DNA of 64,000 bases from positions 172,351 to 236,350 of the forward strand of contig NZ_DASZBY010000034.1 in the NCBI RefSeq assembly GCF_035943795.1. The letters run 5' to 3'. Numbering within the stretch: position 1 is the first letter of the stretch; each line of letters opens with the position of its first letter. Both the position numbers and the translations under genes were made by a program. Below the pieces are notes generated by a model. It was not told where the DNA came from. It worked only from the letters and a program-made list of their open reading frames with translations, and did not search any database. This stretch comes from Aliidongia sp035943795 (GTDB lineage Bacteria; Pseudomonadota; Alphaproteobacteria; ATCC43930; CGMCC-115725). Positions 42,512 to 51,321 of this stretch are shown one piece after another.

Positions 42512-42905
42512 CGCGTCACGCCGTAGGATTCGGCGATGGGACAGACCAAGGTGCGTCGAATTCGGTCACTTGAGGCTTGCTCCGCTTTACCTGCGTCTTC
42601 CCGTCGTCCGGCCATCGGTGACGTCGTTCGATCGGATGCATAACGCCCGAGGGCGATGACTTATTTCCTAACGATTCGCCCCGATCGGCTTATAGCATGA
42701 GGAATAGAGGGAATCGGCAATGAATCCAGCATGTCGCGCCTGCACGTTGCCGTGAAGGGGGGCCAGACGATTTGGCCGAACCGGCCGGGGAAAACAGCGG
42801 CTTCCTCTCGAAAGTGCTGGGATAAATGCCGTTTCTCCTCGTGAGACCGTCCAGCCTCGGACGGCCGCTCGACGGCCTGGACAAACAGCCCAAGGATCGG
42901 TCCCC
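42512..42905. other. Intergenic region upstream of the M24 gene
   Basis: The 394 bases hold promoter sequence for both flanking genes. Visible signals: a GCCC-GA-GGGC mini-hairpin near 42650, a TTATAG box at 42690, a possible 11-codon leader peptide (42720-42755), then two overlapping hairpins before the gene: CCGTCC / GGACGG (42847-42864) and GGCCG / CGGCC (42863-42877). No larger coding frame is convincing. Confidence 0.5.
42720..42755 (+). CDS. Possible 11-residue leader peptide
   Basis: ATG at 42720 opens an 11-codon frame MNPACRACTLP ending at TGA 42753-42755. It is preceded by GAGGG with an ideal 8-base gap, and by a TTATAG box. The peptide has two cysteines and no homologue that I know. 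It lies 150 bases upstream of the M24 gene, followed by two mutually exclusive hairpins, so attenuation-type control is possible. With such a short frame chance is a real alternative. Confidence 0.3.
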   Translation: MNPACRACTLP

Positions 42906-44081
42906 ATGGTTCCGCTGCCTTTCCCGCCCTCGGAATATGCCAACCGCCTGGAACAGATCCGCCGCGAGATGTCGACGCGCGGGCTCGACCTGCTGGTCGT
43001 CAACGATGTCGCCAACCAGCATTACGTCACCGGCTACGACGGCTGGTCGTTCTACACGCCGCAGGTGGTGATCGTTCCGCTCGACGGCGAGCCGGTCTGG
43101 ATCGGCCGGGCGATGGATGCGGTGGGCGGACGGCTGACCGCCTGGATGCGGCCCGACAACATCGTGGGCTTCCCGGAAGACCATGTGCAGCAGGCGGACC
43201 GCCATCCGATGGATTGGATCGGCCGCTGGATCGCCGACAAGGGGTGGGGCCGCGGCCGGATCGGGATCGAGCTCGAGGCCTATTACTATTCGCCGAAGGC
43301 CCATGCCCGCCTGACGGCCGCCCTGCCCGACGCGCGGTTTGTCGATGCGGACCTGCTGGTGAACTGGATCCGGGCGGTGAAATCCCCGGCCGAAATCGCC
43401 TATCTGCGCCAGGGCGCCCGGCTCGCCGAAGCCGCCGTCCGGACCGCCTACGAGGTCATCGCGCCGGGCGTGCGCGAGTGCGACGCCATCGCCGCGATCC
43501 AGACCGCGCAATATGCCGGCCATCCGGATTTCGCCGGCGACATCACAGCCCTGCCGCCGACCATCCTCGCCGGCGAGAACGCATCGGCGCCGCACCTGAT
43601 GTGGAGCGATCGCAAGTTCGGACAAAACGACACGGTTGCGCTCGAACTGGCCGGCGCCTGCCGCCGCTACACGGCCGGTCTCGCCCGGACTCTGCAACTG
43701 GGACCGAAGCCGCGGAAGGTCGCCGACGTGGAATTGGCGGTGATCGAAGGCATGGATGCCGTGCTGGATGCCATGAGGCCCGGGATCCTCGCCCATGACG
43801 TCGAGGCGGCCTGGCGCCGCGCGATCGCGCGCCATGGGCTGAAGAAGGAATCGCGGATCGGCTATTCGATCGGCGTCGCCTATCCCCCGGACTGGGGCGA
43901 GCACACCATCAGCCTGCGCCAGGGCGACCGGACCGTGCTGGCGCCCGGCCATGTGCTGCATGCCATCCTGGGCATGTGGATGGACGGCTGGGGCATCGAG
44001 ATCAGCGAGACCATCCTCGTGACCCCCGCCGGCTGCGAAACGCTGACGACTTTTCCGCGCGAAATCTTCGTCAAATCCTGA
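42906..44081 (+). CDS. M24-family hydrolase, ectoine hydrolase (DoeA)-like
   Basis: A 391-residue pita-bread-fold enzyme with a creatinase N-domain and an M24 catalytic domain. Usual M24 metal ligands look degenerate: the Asp-Asp motif reads ALELAGACRRYTAGLART and the histidine region SIGVAYPPDWGEHTISLR, as in creatinase-like, metal-independent hydrolases. The stretch SAPHLMWSDRKFGQND and MDGWGIEISETILVTPAGCETL strongly recall ectoine hydrolase DoeA, which opens the ectoine ring to N-acetyl-diaminobutyrate. The gene is followed 9 bases later by an M20D deacylase. Xaa-Pro peptidase is the alternative. Confidence 0.8.
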   Translation: MVPLPFPPSEYANRLEQIRREMSTRGLDLLVVNDVANQHYVTGYDGWSFYTPQVVIVPLDGEPVWIGRAMDAVGGRLTAWMRPDNIVGFPEDHVQQADRHPMDWIGRWIADKGWGRGRIGIELEAYYYSPKAHARLTAALPDARFVDADLLVNWIRAVKSPAEIAYLRQGARLAEAAVRTAYEVIAPGVRECDAIAAIQTAQYAGHPDFAGDITALPPTILAGENASAPHLMWSDRKFGQNDTVALELAGACRRYTAGLARTLQLGPKPRKVADVELAVIEGMDAVLDAMRPGILAHDVEAAWRRAIARHGLKKESRIGYSIGVAYPPDWGEHTISLRQGDRTVLAPGHVLHAILGMWMDGWGIEISETILVTPAGCETLTTFPREIFVKS

Positions 44082-44089
44082 GGGCCGCG

Positions 44090-45268
44090 ATGATGGATGG
44101 CTTCGAGTTCGATCCGTTCCTGCTGGACGAGATCGTCGCGGCGCGGCGGCATCTCCATGCCCACCCGGAGCTGTCGAACCAAGAGACGGCGACCCAGGCT
44201 TTCATCGCTGCGTGGCTGGGCGCCCGTGGGCTGGAGGGCGTCCGGCCGGTCGCCGGCACCGGGATCGCGGTCGACATCGTCGGTCAGGCGGGTGCATCCA
44301 ACCGCAAGCTGGCAATGCGCGCGGACATCGATGCGTTGCCGATTCTGGAGGCGAGCGGCCTGCCGTTCAGTTCGACGCGGCCGGGCGTGATGCATGCCTG
44401 CGGGCACGATGCCCATACCGCGATGGCGCTCGGCGCCGCTGTGACGCTGCATCGTTCCCGCGACCAGTTCAGCGGGACCGTGCGGATCATCTTCCAGCCG
44501 GGAGAGGAGGCCGAGCCGCTGGGCGGGCGGCGCGTGGTAGAGGAGGGCCTGCTGGACGATGTCGATGGGGCGATCGGCATCCATGTCGATCCTTATCTGG
44601 AGACCGGCAGGATCGCCGTGGCCGCGGGGCCCTACACCCTGGCGTCCGACATCTTCGACCTGGTCGTCCACGGCCGATCGGCCCATGCCGCCAAGCCGTC
44701 GGAGGGGGTGGATGCCATTGCCATCGCCGCCGCGATCGTGGCCGAACTGCAGAAGCTGGTCTCCCGCGAGACCGATGCCTTCGATCCGCTGATCGTCTCC
44801 GTCACGGGCATCCAGGGTGGCGGCAGCTACAATGTGCTGGCCGACCAGGTGATGCTGAAAGGCACGATCCGCTCGGGGCGGGAAGCAACGCGGATGCGGG
44901 CGCACCGGCGCGTGGCCGAACTTGCCCAGGGGATAGCGGCGAGCCATGGCGGGACGGCCGAGGTCGCGATCACGCGCGGCGAGCCTCCGGTGGTCAATGA
45001 CCCGGAAATGGTCCAGCTGTTGAGCGAGGTTGGCGAAACCCTGCTCGGGCCGGGCGGCGTGCTTCCGTTGCCGGGCTGGACCGCCGCCGACGATTTCGGC
45101 TTCTACAGCGAAAAGCGGCCTTCGGTATATTTCCGGCTGGGCATCCGCAGCGAGCCGGTCGGCAGTGTGCATCCGCTGCACCATCCGGAATTCCGTGTCG
45201 ACGAGGCCGCCCTGGTTCTGGGCGCATCGGTCTTGACGCAGGCGGCGAAACGCTTTCTCAGTCGGTGA
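44090..45268 (+). CDS. M20D-family N-acyl-amino acid amidohydrolase
   Basis: A 392-residue metallohydrolase of the IlvD/hippurate hydrolase (AmhX/HipO) group. The binuclear metal site has MHACGHDAHTAMALG (His, Asp), FQPGEEAEPLGGRRV (Glu pair), IGIHVDPYLETG and PLHHPEFRVDE near the end. Such enzymes remove acyl or acetyl groups from amino acids. Following the ectoine-hydrolase-like gene by 9 bases, it could replace DoeB in deacetylating N-acetyl-diaminobutyrate, an inference. Two ATGs lie in a row at the start (44090 and 44093). Confidence 0.88.
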   Translation: MMDGFEFDPFLLDEIVAARRHLHAHPELSNQETATQAFIAAWLGARGLEGVRPVAGTGIAVDIVGQAGASNRKLAMRADIDALPILEASGLPFSSTRPGVMHACGHDAHTAMALGAAVTLHRSRDQFSGTVRIIFQPGEEAEPLGGRRVVEEGLLDDVDGAIGIHVDPYLETGRIAVAAGPYTLASDIFDLVVHGRSAHAAKPSEGVDAIAIAAAIVAELQKLVSRETDAFDPLIVSVTGIQGGGSYNVLADQVMLKGTIRSGREATRMRAHRRVAELAQGIAASHGGTAEVAITRGEPPVVNDPEMVQLLSEVGETLLGPGGVLPLPGWTAADDFGFYSEKRPSVYFRLGIRSEPVGSVHPLHHPEFRVDEAALVLGASVLTQAAKRFLSR

Positions 45269-45314
45269 CTTCGGCGCCGCGTGTGGCGGCGCCCTTGTCC
45301 GGAGTCCCTTGCCG

Positions 45315-46082
45315 ATGAACGATCGCCTGCTGATCCGCACCATCGAGGAAGCCGCGTTCGGCGCTTGGCCATCGCTGGCGCAGCTGCTCGACGACGGCTG
45401 GGTACTGCGCTTCGCCGACGGGCATACCAAGCGCGCGAACTCGGTCAACCCGACCTATCCCAGCTATGGCGATGTCGATGTCAAGATCGCGCGGGCAGAG
45501 GGCTGGTTCCGCGACCGGGGACTTCCGGCGATCTTCCGGGTGACGCCGCTCGCCGAGCCGACGGATCTCGACGCCCGCCTGGCGGCGCGCGGTTACGAGT
45601 CGTTCGAGACCAGCCGGGCTCTGCATAATCCGGCGCTGCGGGCGGTGGTGCCGACCGATCTGCCGGCGAGCATGACGTTGCGGATCGATCCCCGGCCGGA
45701 CCAGGGCTGGCTCGATGCCTATCTGGCGCTGACGCCGCTCGACGCAGGGAAAACGTTGGCTCTGCGCCGTATGCTCGATCTCATCGTGCCGACGGCGCGC
45801 TTCGGCTGGCTGCACGAAGCGGGACGGCCGTTGGCGGCGGCTTTCGTCGTGGTACAGGGCGGGCTGATGGGAACCTACGACGTGGTCACGGCGCCCGAGG
45901 CGCGGCGGCGCGGGCTGATGCGCGCGCTGCTGGGGCAGCTCAACAACGCCGCCATCGAGGCGGGCGCGGTTTCGGCCGCGATCTTCGTGGTCGCGACCAA
46001 CGAGCCGGCCGGCGCCCTCTACGAAGGGCTCGGCTACCGGGAACTCTATCGATACCATTATCGGATGGTGCCGGCCCGGTGA
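45315..46082 (+). CDS. GNAT-family N-acetyltransferase
   Basis: A 255-residue two-part protein: an N-terminal region (RTIEEAAFGAWPSLAQLLDDGWVLRFADGHTKRANSVNPTYP) typical of the GNAT group with AAC-like N-domain, and a C-terminal GNAT core with VVTAPEARRRGLMRALLGQLNNAA as acetyl-CoA loop and NEPAGALYEGLGYRELYRYHY. The ATG at 45315 has GGAG ten bases before it. It is 46 bases after the M20D gene on the same strand. Substrate is unknown; an acetyltransferase next to a deacetylase is notable. Confidence 0.85.
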   Translation: MNDRLLIRTIEEAAFGAWPSLAQLLDDGWVLRFADGHTKRANSVNPTYPSYGDVDVKIARAEGWFRDRGLPAIFRVTPLAEPTDLDARLAARGYESFETSRALHNPALRAVVPTDLPASMTLRIDPRPDQGWLDAYLALTPLDAGKTLALRRMLDLIVPTARFGWLHEAGRPLAAAFVVVQGGLMGTYDVVTAPEARRRGLMRALLGQLNNAAIEAGAVSAAIFVVATNEPAGALYEGLGYRELYRYHYRMVPAR

Positions 46083-46114
46083 AGGGCCGGGACGCCATCC
46101 GGTAAGGATTTCGG

Positions 46115-46606
46115 CTATTCGGCCGGTTGGGCTTCCGGCTCGGTCTCGTGCTGCTCGTGACCCCGGCCATGGTCGCCATGGCCGTTGTCGCCACCCTGGT
46201 GCTGCTGATGCGGCTGCTGGGTGTGCTGCACGCTCGCCTCGGCCGATTCGGGCTGGTCGCCCTCGGCGGTGTCGGCCGGAGTCGTCGGACGGAAATGCTG
46301 CGGGCCTTCGCCGTTCGCATTCATGACCCGGAAGTAATGCTCCGCGTGCTGGTACAGGTTCTCGGCCGCGATTCGGTCGCCCGAGGACGCCGCCTCGCGG
46401 GCGAGGGCCACATACCGTTCGAACACCTGATAGGCGTTGCCGCGGATCTTGAGGCCTGGACCGTTGCTGTCGAAGGTCTGGGAGCGATGGGGTGTACGGG
46501 GCCGTCCGCCGCCGTTGCCGCCTCCACCACCGCCGCCGCCACCATTGAGGTTACCGGGATTGTTGTTACTGCGGCCGCGCGACCGTTTGTTGGGACCTGA
46601 TCTCAT
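46115..46606 (-). CDS. DUF4167-domain protein
   Basis: A 163-residue basic, low-complexity protein. The N-terminus is Arg/Asn/Gly-rich with runs of eight or nine glycines, followed by the conserved DUF4167 core SQTFDSNGPGLKIRGNAYQVFERYVALAREAASSGDRIAAENLYQHAEHYFRVMNA, then a Gln/His-rich tail. Its place downstream of prfA and prmC is typical of alphaproteobacteria. It is likely a nucleic-acid- or ribosome-associated protein, but its function is unknown. The codons for the glycines make a short GCC/CCG-type repeat. Confidence 0.9.
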   Translation of the reverse strand: MRSGPNKRSRGRSNNNPGNLNGGGGGGGGGNGGGRPRTPHRSQTFDSNGPGLKIRGNAYQVFERYVALAREAASSGDRIAAENLYQHAEHYFRVMNANGEGPQHFRPTTPADTAEGDQPESAEASVQHTQQPHQQHQGGDNGHGDHGRGHEQHETEPEAQPAE

Positions 46607-46803
46607 GGCACCTGGATACGGCTAGTGGCAAAAATCTCTTGAGCGGGTGACGGGCTCGCCGGAACGTGCTGCGCTAAGGGGCACAGCGGGTTCATCGAAG
46701 CGGGTTGGGCTGGGGCAGTCCTGGCGCCGTCAGCCCGGAAGTGTGCCCGTCGAGTTCGACCCTAGACGGTGCGGGGGCGCATTCCAACCATTATTTTCGT
46801 GTA

Positions 46804-47661
46804 TCACGTCGGTTTGACGAGCACGATGGCGCGTGCGATTCCGCCGAGATCGCGGCGCTGCTCGTGGAGCGCCAGGCCGGCGGTCGTCCCCAGATGTGCC
46901 ACCGCGTCCGCCTGGCCCTGGCCGACCTCGAACACGACGGTGCCGCCCGGCCGGAGCAAGCGCGCCGTCTCCGGTATCAGGATACGGTAAGGATCCAGCC
47001 CATCGATCCCGCCGGCCAGCGCGGTCAGCGGATCATGCGCGCGCACCTCGGGTTCCAGGCCAGGGATGTCGTCGATCGGAATATAGGGCGGGTTGGCGAC
47101 GATCAGGTCGACCGAACCGGCCAAGGCTGCGGCCCAGTCGCCGACCACGAACCGCGCCCGGTCGCCCAGGCCCAGGCGGCGGGCATTATCGGCGGCCACG
47201 CGTGCGGCAGCCTCCGACCGGTCGATCCCGATGCCCCATGCGTGCGGCCGTTCGCTCAGCAGCGCCAGCAGCAGACAACCCGTTCCGGTACCGAAATCGA
47301 TGAGGAAAATCGAGGCACCCTTATCCGGAATCCGGTCCAGCGCCGCCTCGACGATGGTCTCGCTGTCGGGGCGTGGGTCGAGGGTCGCCGGCGTGACGGT
47401 GAAATCGAGCGACCAGAATTCGCGGGTGCCGAGGATACGGGATACCGGTTCGCGGGCGACGCGCCGGTCGATCAGGTTTTGAAACCCTGCTGCCGCCGCG
47501 GGTTCGATCGGCTGCTCCGGATAGGCCATGATCCGGGTCGCGGTGAGGCCGGTCGCGGCACCCAGCAGCAGGCGTGCCTCGCGCGCCGGTGCCTCGATGC
47601 CGGTGGCCTGAAGCCGGGAAGCCGCCGCCTGCAGCAGGGCGGCGATCGCGATCCCGGTCAC
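46804..47661 (-). CDS. prmC: Release factor glutamine methyltransferase PrmC
   Basis: A 285-residue methyltransferase that modifies the glutamine of the GGQ motif in release factors RF1 and RF2. The helical N-domain (ATGLTATRIMAYPEQPI) is followed by the Rossmann domain with FLIDFGTGTGCLLLALLSE and the catalytic motif DLIVANPPYIP (NPPY). Its first bases overlap the prfA end by 4, as expected for the prfA-prmC pair. The stop lies 197 bases before DUF4167 on the same strand; I see no distinct promoter in that gap. Confidence 0.95.
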   Translation of the reverse strand: MTGIAIAALLQAAASRLQATGIEAPAREARLLLGAATGLTATRIMAYPEQPIEPAAAAGFQNLIDRRVAREPVSRILGTREFWSLDFTVTPATLDPRPDSETIVEAALDRIPDKGASIFLIDFGTGTGCLLLALLSERPHAWGIGIDRSEAAARVAADNARRLGLGDRARFVVGDWAAALAGSVDLIVANPPYIPIDDIPGLEPEVRAHDPLTALAGGIDGLDPYRILIPETARLLRPGGTVVFEVGQGQADAVAHLGTTAGLALHEQRRDLGGIARAIVLVKPT

Positions 47662-48734
47662 TCGATGTCAGCGAGCTTCGCCGCCTGGTCCTCGGCGATC
47701 AGGGCTTCGATGATCTCGTCGAGCGCCTCGCCGGCCATGACCTTCTCGATCTTGTAGAGCGTCAGGTTGATACGGTGATCGGTCACGCGGCCTTGCGGGA
47801 AATTATAAGTCCGGATGCGTTCGGACCGGTCACCGGTGCCGACCTGGCTCTTGCGGTCGGCGGCGCGGGCGTCGTCGAGCGCCTGACGCTCCCGGTCGTA
47901 CAGCCGCGCGCGCAGCACCTTCAGGGCCTTGGCCTTGTTCTTGTGCTGGGATTTCTCGTCCTGCTGGATGACCACCAGACCGGTCGGCAGATGGGTCAGG
48001 CGGACCGCGCTGTCGGTCGTGTTGACCGACTGGCCGCCTGGGCCGCTCGACCGGTAGACGTCGATGCGCAGGTCCTTGTCCTCGATCTGGATGTCGACCT
48101 CCTCGGCCTCGGGCAGCACCGCCACGGTCGCGGCCGAGGTATGGATGCGGCCTTGCGTCTCGGTCGCCGGCACGCGCTGCACGCGATGGACGCCCGACTC
48201 GAACTTCAGTCGCGCGAACACGCTGCGGCCGGAAATCTCGGCGGTCGCTTCCTTGAAGCCACCCGCAGCGCCTTCCGAGATGTTCATGGATTCGAAGCGC
48301 CAGCCATGCTGGTCGGCGTAGCGCTGGTACATGCGGAACAGGTCGGCCGCGAACAGGGCGGCTTCCTCGCCGCCGGTGCCGGCGCGCACTTCCAGGATGG
48401 CGTTCTTGTCGTCGGCCGCGTCCTTGGGCAGCAGCATGACCTGAACCTGGCGCTCCAGCACCGGGATGCGGTCCTTGAGCGCCAGGAATTCCTCCTCCGC
48501 CATCGCCTTCAACTCCGCATCGGAATTGTCGGTGATCATCTGGGCGAGGTTCGAGATTTCGTCGCGTGCGGCATTCAGCTCGCCGATCGCGCCGACGATC
48601 GGCTCCAGGTCGCTGAACTCCTTGGAGAATTTGGCGATGTCGCCAGACTCGATATTGCCCGCGAGCAGGTCGCGCAGCTCGTCGTAGCGAACGGTCAGGC
48701 GGTGGAGCTTGTGGTCGAGCGAGGAACGGTCCAT
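47658..48734 (-). CDS. prfA: Peptide chain release factor 1 (RF1)
   Basis: A 358-residue RF1. The stop-codon-reading tripeptide is PAT (RVQRVPATETQGRIHTS), and the peptidyl-tRNA hydrolysis motif is GPGGQSVNTTDSAVRLTHLPTG (GGQ), which PrmC methylates. It recognises UAA and UAG. It follows hisS (6-base gap) and overlaps prmC by 4 bases. The length is standard for RF1; the PAT motif (rather than SPF) excludes RF2. Confidence 0.96.
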   Translation of the reverse strand: MDRSSLDHKLHRLTVRYDELRDLLAGNIESGDIAKFSKEFSDLEPIVGAIGELNAARDEISNLAQMITDNSDAELKAMAEEEFLALKDRIPVLERQVQVMLLPKDAADDKNAILEVRAGTGGEEAALFAADLFRMYQRYADQHGWRFESMNISEGAAGGFKEATAEISGRSVFARLKFESGVHRVQRVPATETQGRIHTSAATVAVLPEAEEVDIQIEDKDLRIDVYRSSGPGGQSVNTTDSAVRLTHLPTGLVVIQQDEKSQHKNKAKALKVLRARLYDRERQALDDARAADRKSQVGTGDRSERIRTYNFPQGRVTDHRINLTLYKIEKVMAGEALDEIIEALIAEDQAAKLADIE

Positions 48735-48739
48735 GGCGA

Positions 48740-49984
48740 TCAGACCAGGCCCTTCAGCCGCTCGACCAGCCCATCCAGCGATACTTCTTCCTGGCTACCC
48801 GCGTCCAGGTCGCGGAACGTGACGGCGCCACGCGCCAGCTCGTCCTCGCCCAGCACCAGCGCCACGCGCGCCTCGATCTTGTTGGCGCGCTTCATGCGTT
48901 TGCCGGCATTGCCGCCATAGCCCAGGTCGACGACATGGCCGGCACCGCGCAGGCGCTGGGTCAGCTTCAACGCTTCCAGCTCCGCCGCCTCGCCGATCGG
49001 AATGACCGCGATCGGCCGGGCCGGTCCCTTCGGTTCCGCGATCAGCATGGCCAGGCGTTCGATGCCGCCGGCCCAGCCGACGGCCGGAATTTCCGGGCCG
49101 CCCATCATGCCCATCAGGCCGTCGTAGCGGCCGCCGCCCAGCACGGTGCCCTGGGCACCCAGCTGGGTCGTGATGAATTCGAACGCGGTGTGGCAATAAT
49201 AATCGAGGCCGCGCACCAGACGCGGGTTCAGCTCGTAGGCGATGCCCAGCGCATCGAGCCCGCGCTTGACCTGCTCGAAGAATGCCTTGGCATCCTCGCT
49301 CAGGTAGTCGCCGAAGCCGGGCGCGCCGGCCACGAGCAGCTTGTCGCCGTCGTCCTTGCTGTCGAGGATGCGAAGCGGGTTTCGGCCGAGCCGGTCGCGG
49401 CTTTCGTCCGACAGCTTATCCAGATGGGCCGAGAAATATTCGACCAGTGCCGCGCGATAGGCGGTGCGGCTCGGCGTGTCGCCCAGTGTGTTCAGCTCGA
49501 GCCGGCAGGACGTGAGCACGCCGAGCTCGCCCAGGATTTCGGCCCCCATGGCGATGATCTCGATGTCGGCCTGCGGCTGGGCCGGGCCGATCAACTCGGC
49601 ATCGATCTGGTGGAACTGGCGATAGCGGCCCTTCTGCGGACGCTCGTAGCGGAACATCGGCCCGGCGCCGAAGAACTTGAGCGGCGTCGACTGGGTCAGG
49701 CCGTTCGACAGCACGGCGCGCGCGATGCCGGCGGTGTATTCCGGCCGGAGCGTGATCTCCTCCCCGCCGCGATCCTTGAACGTGTACATCTCCTTGGAGA
49801 CGACGTCGGTCGTCTCGCCGATCGGGCGGGAGAAGACTTCGGTGAATTCGAAGATCGGCGTGGCGATCTCGCCGAAGCCGTAGCGCTCGGACACGGCCCG
49901 CGCGGTCTCGATCACGGCGCGGTGGCGGCGGGCCTCGGCAGGCAGCAGGTCCTGGGTGCCGCGCACCGCCTGAAGCTGGGCCAT
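48740..49984 (-). CDS. hisS: Histidyl-tRNA synthetase HisS
   Basis: A 414-residue class II synthetase. Motif 2 is MFRYERPQKGRYRQFHQIDAELIG, the histidine A region is LVRGLDYYCHTAFEF and motif 3 GVGWAGGIERLAM is seen as AVGWAGGIERLAML; GGGRYDGLMGMMGG precedes it. The C-terminal anticodon-binding domain ends at the stop 48740. It lies between the ispG terminator (upstream) and prfA (downstream, 5-base gap), so hisS-prfA-prmC probably share one transcript starting in the 91-base gap before hisS. Confidence 0.96.
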   Translation of the reverse strand: MAQLQAVRGTQDLLPAEARRHRAVIETARAVSERYGFGEIATPIFEFTEVFSRPIGETTDVVSKEMYTFKDRGGEEITLRPEYTAGIARAVLSNGLTQSTPLKFFGAGPMFRYERPQKGRYRQFHQIDAELIGPAQPQADIEIIAMGAEILGELGVLTSCRLELNTLGDTPSRTAYRAALVEYFSAHLDKLSDESRDRLGRNPLRILDSKDDGDKLLVAGAPGFGDYLSEDAKAFFEQVKRGLDALGIAYELNPRLVRGLDYYCHTAFEFITTQLGAQGTVLGGGRYDGLMGMMGGPEIPAVGWAGGIERLAMLIAEPKGPARPIAVIPIGEAAELEALKLTQRLRGAGHVVDLGYGGNAGKRMKRANKIEARVALVLGEDELARGAVTFRDLDAGSQEEVSLDGLVERLKGLV

Positions 49985-50012
49985 GGGATCATTCCTTCGA
50001 ACAAACGACGCT

Positions 50013-50052
50013 GAAAATAGAGAAGGGGCCGGACGTGACGGCGTCCGGCCCC
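50013..50052 (-). terminator. Terminator after ispG
   Basis: On the minus strand the 11-bp perfect stem GGGGCCGGACG / CGTCCGGCCCC (loop 6) is followed by TTCTCTATTTTC, a good Rho-independent terminator 23 bases past the ispG stop. It separates ispG from hisS. Confidence 0.82.
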
Positions 50053-50075
50053 TGTTCGTGAACCGGGTGGAAGCG

Positions 50076-51197
50076 CTATTCCGCTGCTTCCGCCGCCGCC
50101 TTCGCCGCCTCGAGCTGGGCCGCCTTCTGCTCGACCAGATGGACCAGGTGGTCGACGATGTCCTTGTCCTTCAGGCGATGGTCCGGCTGACCCGCGATAT
50201 AGATCTGGTGGGTGTTGTTGCCGCCGCCGGTCAGCCCGATGTCGGTCTCGCGCGCCTCGCCCGGACCATTCACGACGCAGCCGATCACCGACACGGTCAT
50301 CGGCGTGGTGATGTGCGACAGGCGCTCTTCCAGCACTTCCACGGTCTTGATGACCTGGAAATTCTGACGCGCGCAGGACGGGCACGAGATGACCGTGACG
50401 CCGCGGCGACGCAGGCCCAGCGACTTCAGGATGTCGTAGCCGACCTTGACCTCTTCGACCGGCTCGGCCGACAGCGAGACGCGGACCGTGTCGCCGATGC
50501 CGGCCCACAGCAGCGAGCCCAGCCCGATCGACGACTTGATCGTGCCCATGCGCAGGCCGCCGGCTTCGGTGATGCCCAGATGCAGCGGATAGTCGCAGGC
50601 ATCCGCCAGTGCGTTATAAGCGGCGACCGCCAGGAACACGTCGGATGCCTTGCACGAGATCTTGAACTCGAAGAAGTCGTTGTCTTCGAGGATCCGGATG
50701 TGGTTGAGCGCGGACTCGACCATGGCCTCCGGGCAGGGTTCGCCGTATTTCTCCAGCAATTCCCGTTCGAGCGAGCCGGCATTGACGCCGATGCGCATGG
50801 AACAGCCATGGTCTTTGGCCGCCTGGACCACTTCCCTGACGCGGCTCGCCGACCCGATGTTGCCCGGGTTGATGCGCAGGCACGCGGCGCCGGCCTTGGC
50901 GGCCTCGATCGCGCGCTTATAGTGGAAATGGATGTCGGCCACGATCGGCACGGGCGAGCCCTTGACGATCGCACCGAGAGCTGCGGTCGAGTCCTCGTCG
51001 GGGCAGGATACGCGCACGATGTCGCAGCCGGCGTCGGCGGCAGCCCGGATCTGGGCCAGCGTGCCTTCGACGTCGGACGTCAGCGTGTTGGTCATGGTCT
51101 GCACGGAGATCGGGGCGTCGCCGCCGACCAGTACGTTGCCGACCCGGATCTGACGGCTCTTGCGTCGGATGATGTCCCGATACGGACGGACGCTCAT
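50076..51197 (-). CDS. ispG: 4-hydroxy-3-methylbut-2-enyl diphosphate synthase IspG
   Basis: IspG (GcpE) makes HMBPP from MEcPP in the MEP isoprenoid pathway. This 373-residue protein has an N-terminal TIM barrel (GGDAPISVQTMTNTLTSDVEGTLAQIRAAADAGCDIVRVS) and a C-terminal 4Fe-4S domain with the three ligands ISCPSCARQNFQV and SVIGCVVNGPGEAR. The C-terminal tail is rich in Ala, Glu and Lys. A terminator follows. A second terminator upstream (51259-51289) separates it from rodZ, so it is probably its own transcription unit. Confidence 0.96.
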   Translation of the reverse strand: MSVRPYRDIIRRKSRQIRVGNVLVGGDAPISVQTMTNTLTSDVEGTLAQIRAAADAGCDIVRVSCPDEDSTAALGAIVKGSPVPIVADIHFHYKRAIEAAKAGAACLRINPGNIGSASRVREVVQAAKDHGCSMRIGVNAGSLERELLEKYGEPCPEAMVESALNHIRILEDNDFFEFKISCKASDVFLAVAAYNALADACDYPLHLGITEAGGLRMGTIKSSIGLGSLLWAGIGDTVRVSLSAEPVEEVKVGYDILKSLGLRRRGVTVISCPSCARQNFQVIKTVEVLEERLSHITTPMTVSVIGCVVNGPGEARETDIGLTGGGNNTHQIYIAGQPDHRLKDKDIVDHLVHLVEQKAAQLEAAKAAAEAAE

Positions 51198-51258
51198 GAG
51201 CGTAACTACCTCGAAGTGACCGGATGCAGTCCCTGATATAGCGCGTTTGCCGTTGTTG

Positions 51259-51289
51259 CAAAAGCCCGGCGGCCCGATCAGGCCGCCGG
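51259..51289 (-). terminator. Terminator after rodZ
   Basis: On the minus strand CCGGCGGCC / GGCCGCCGG (9-bp perfect stem, loop 6) is followed by GCTTTTGC. It lies 33 bases downstream of the rodZ stop, between rodZ and ispG. Confidence 0.75.
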
Positions 51290-51321
51290 TGCATTGCTGC
51301 CGCGCGCTTAAGCGATGGGCA

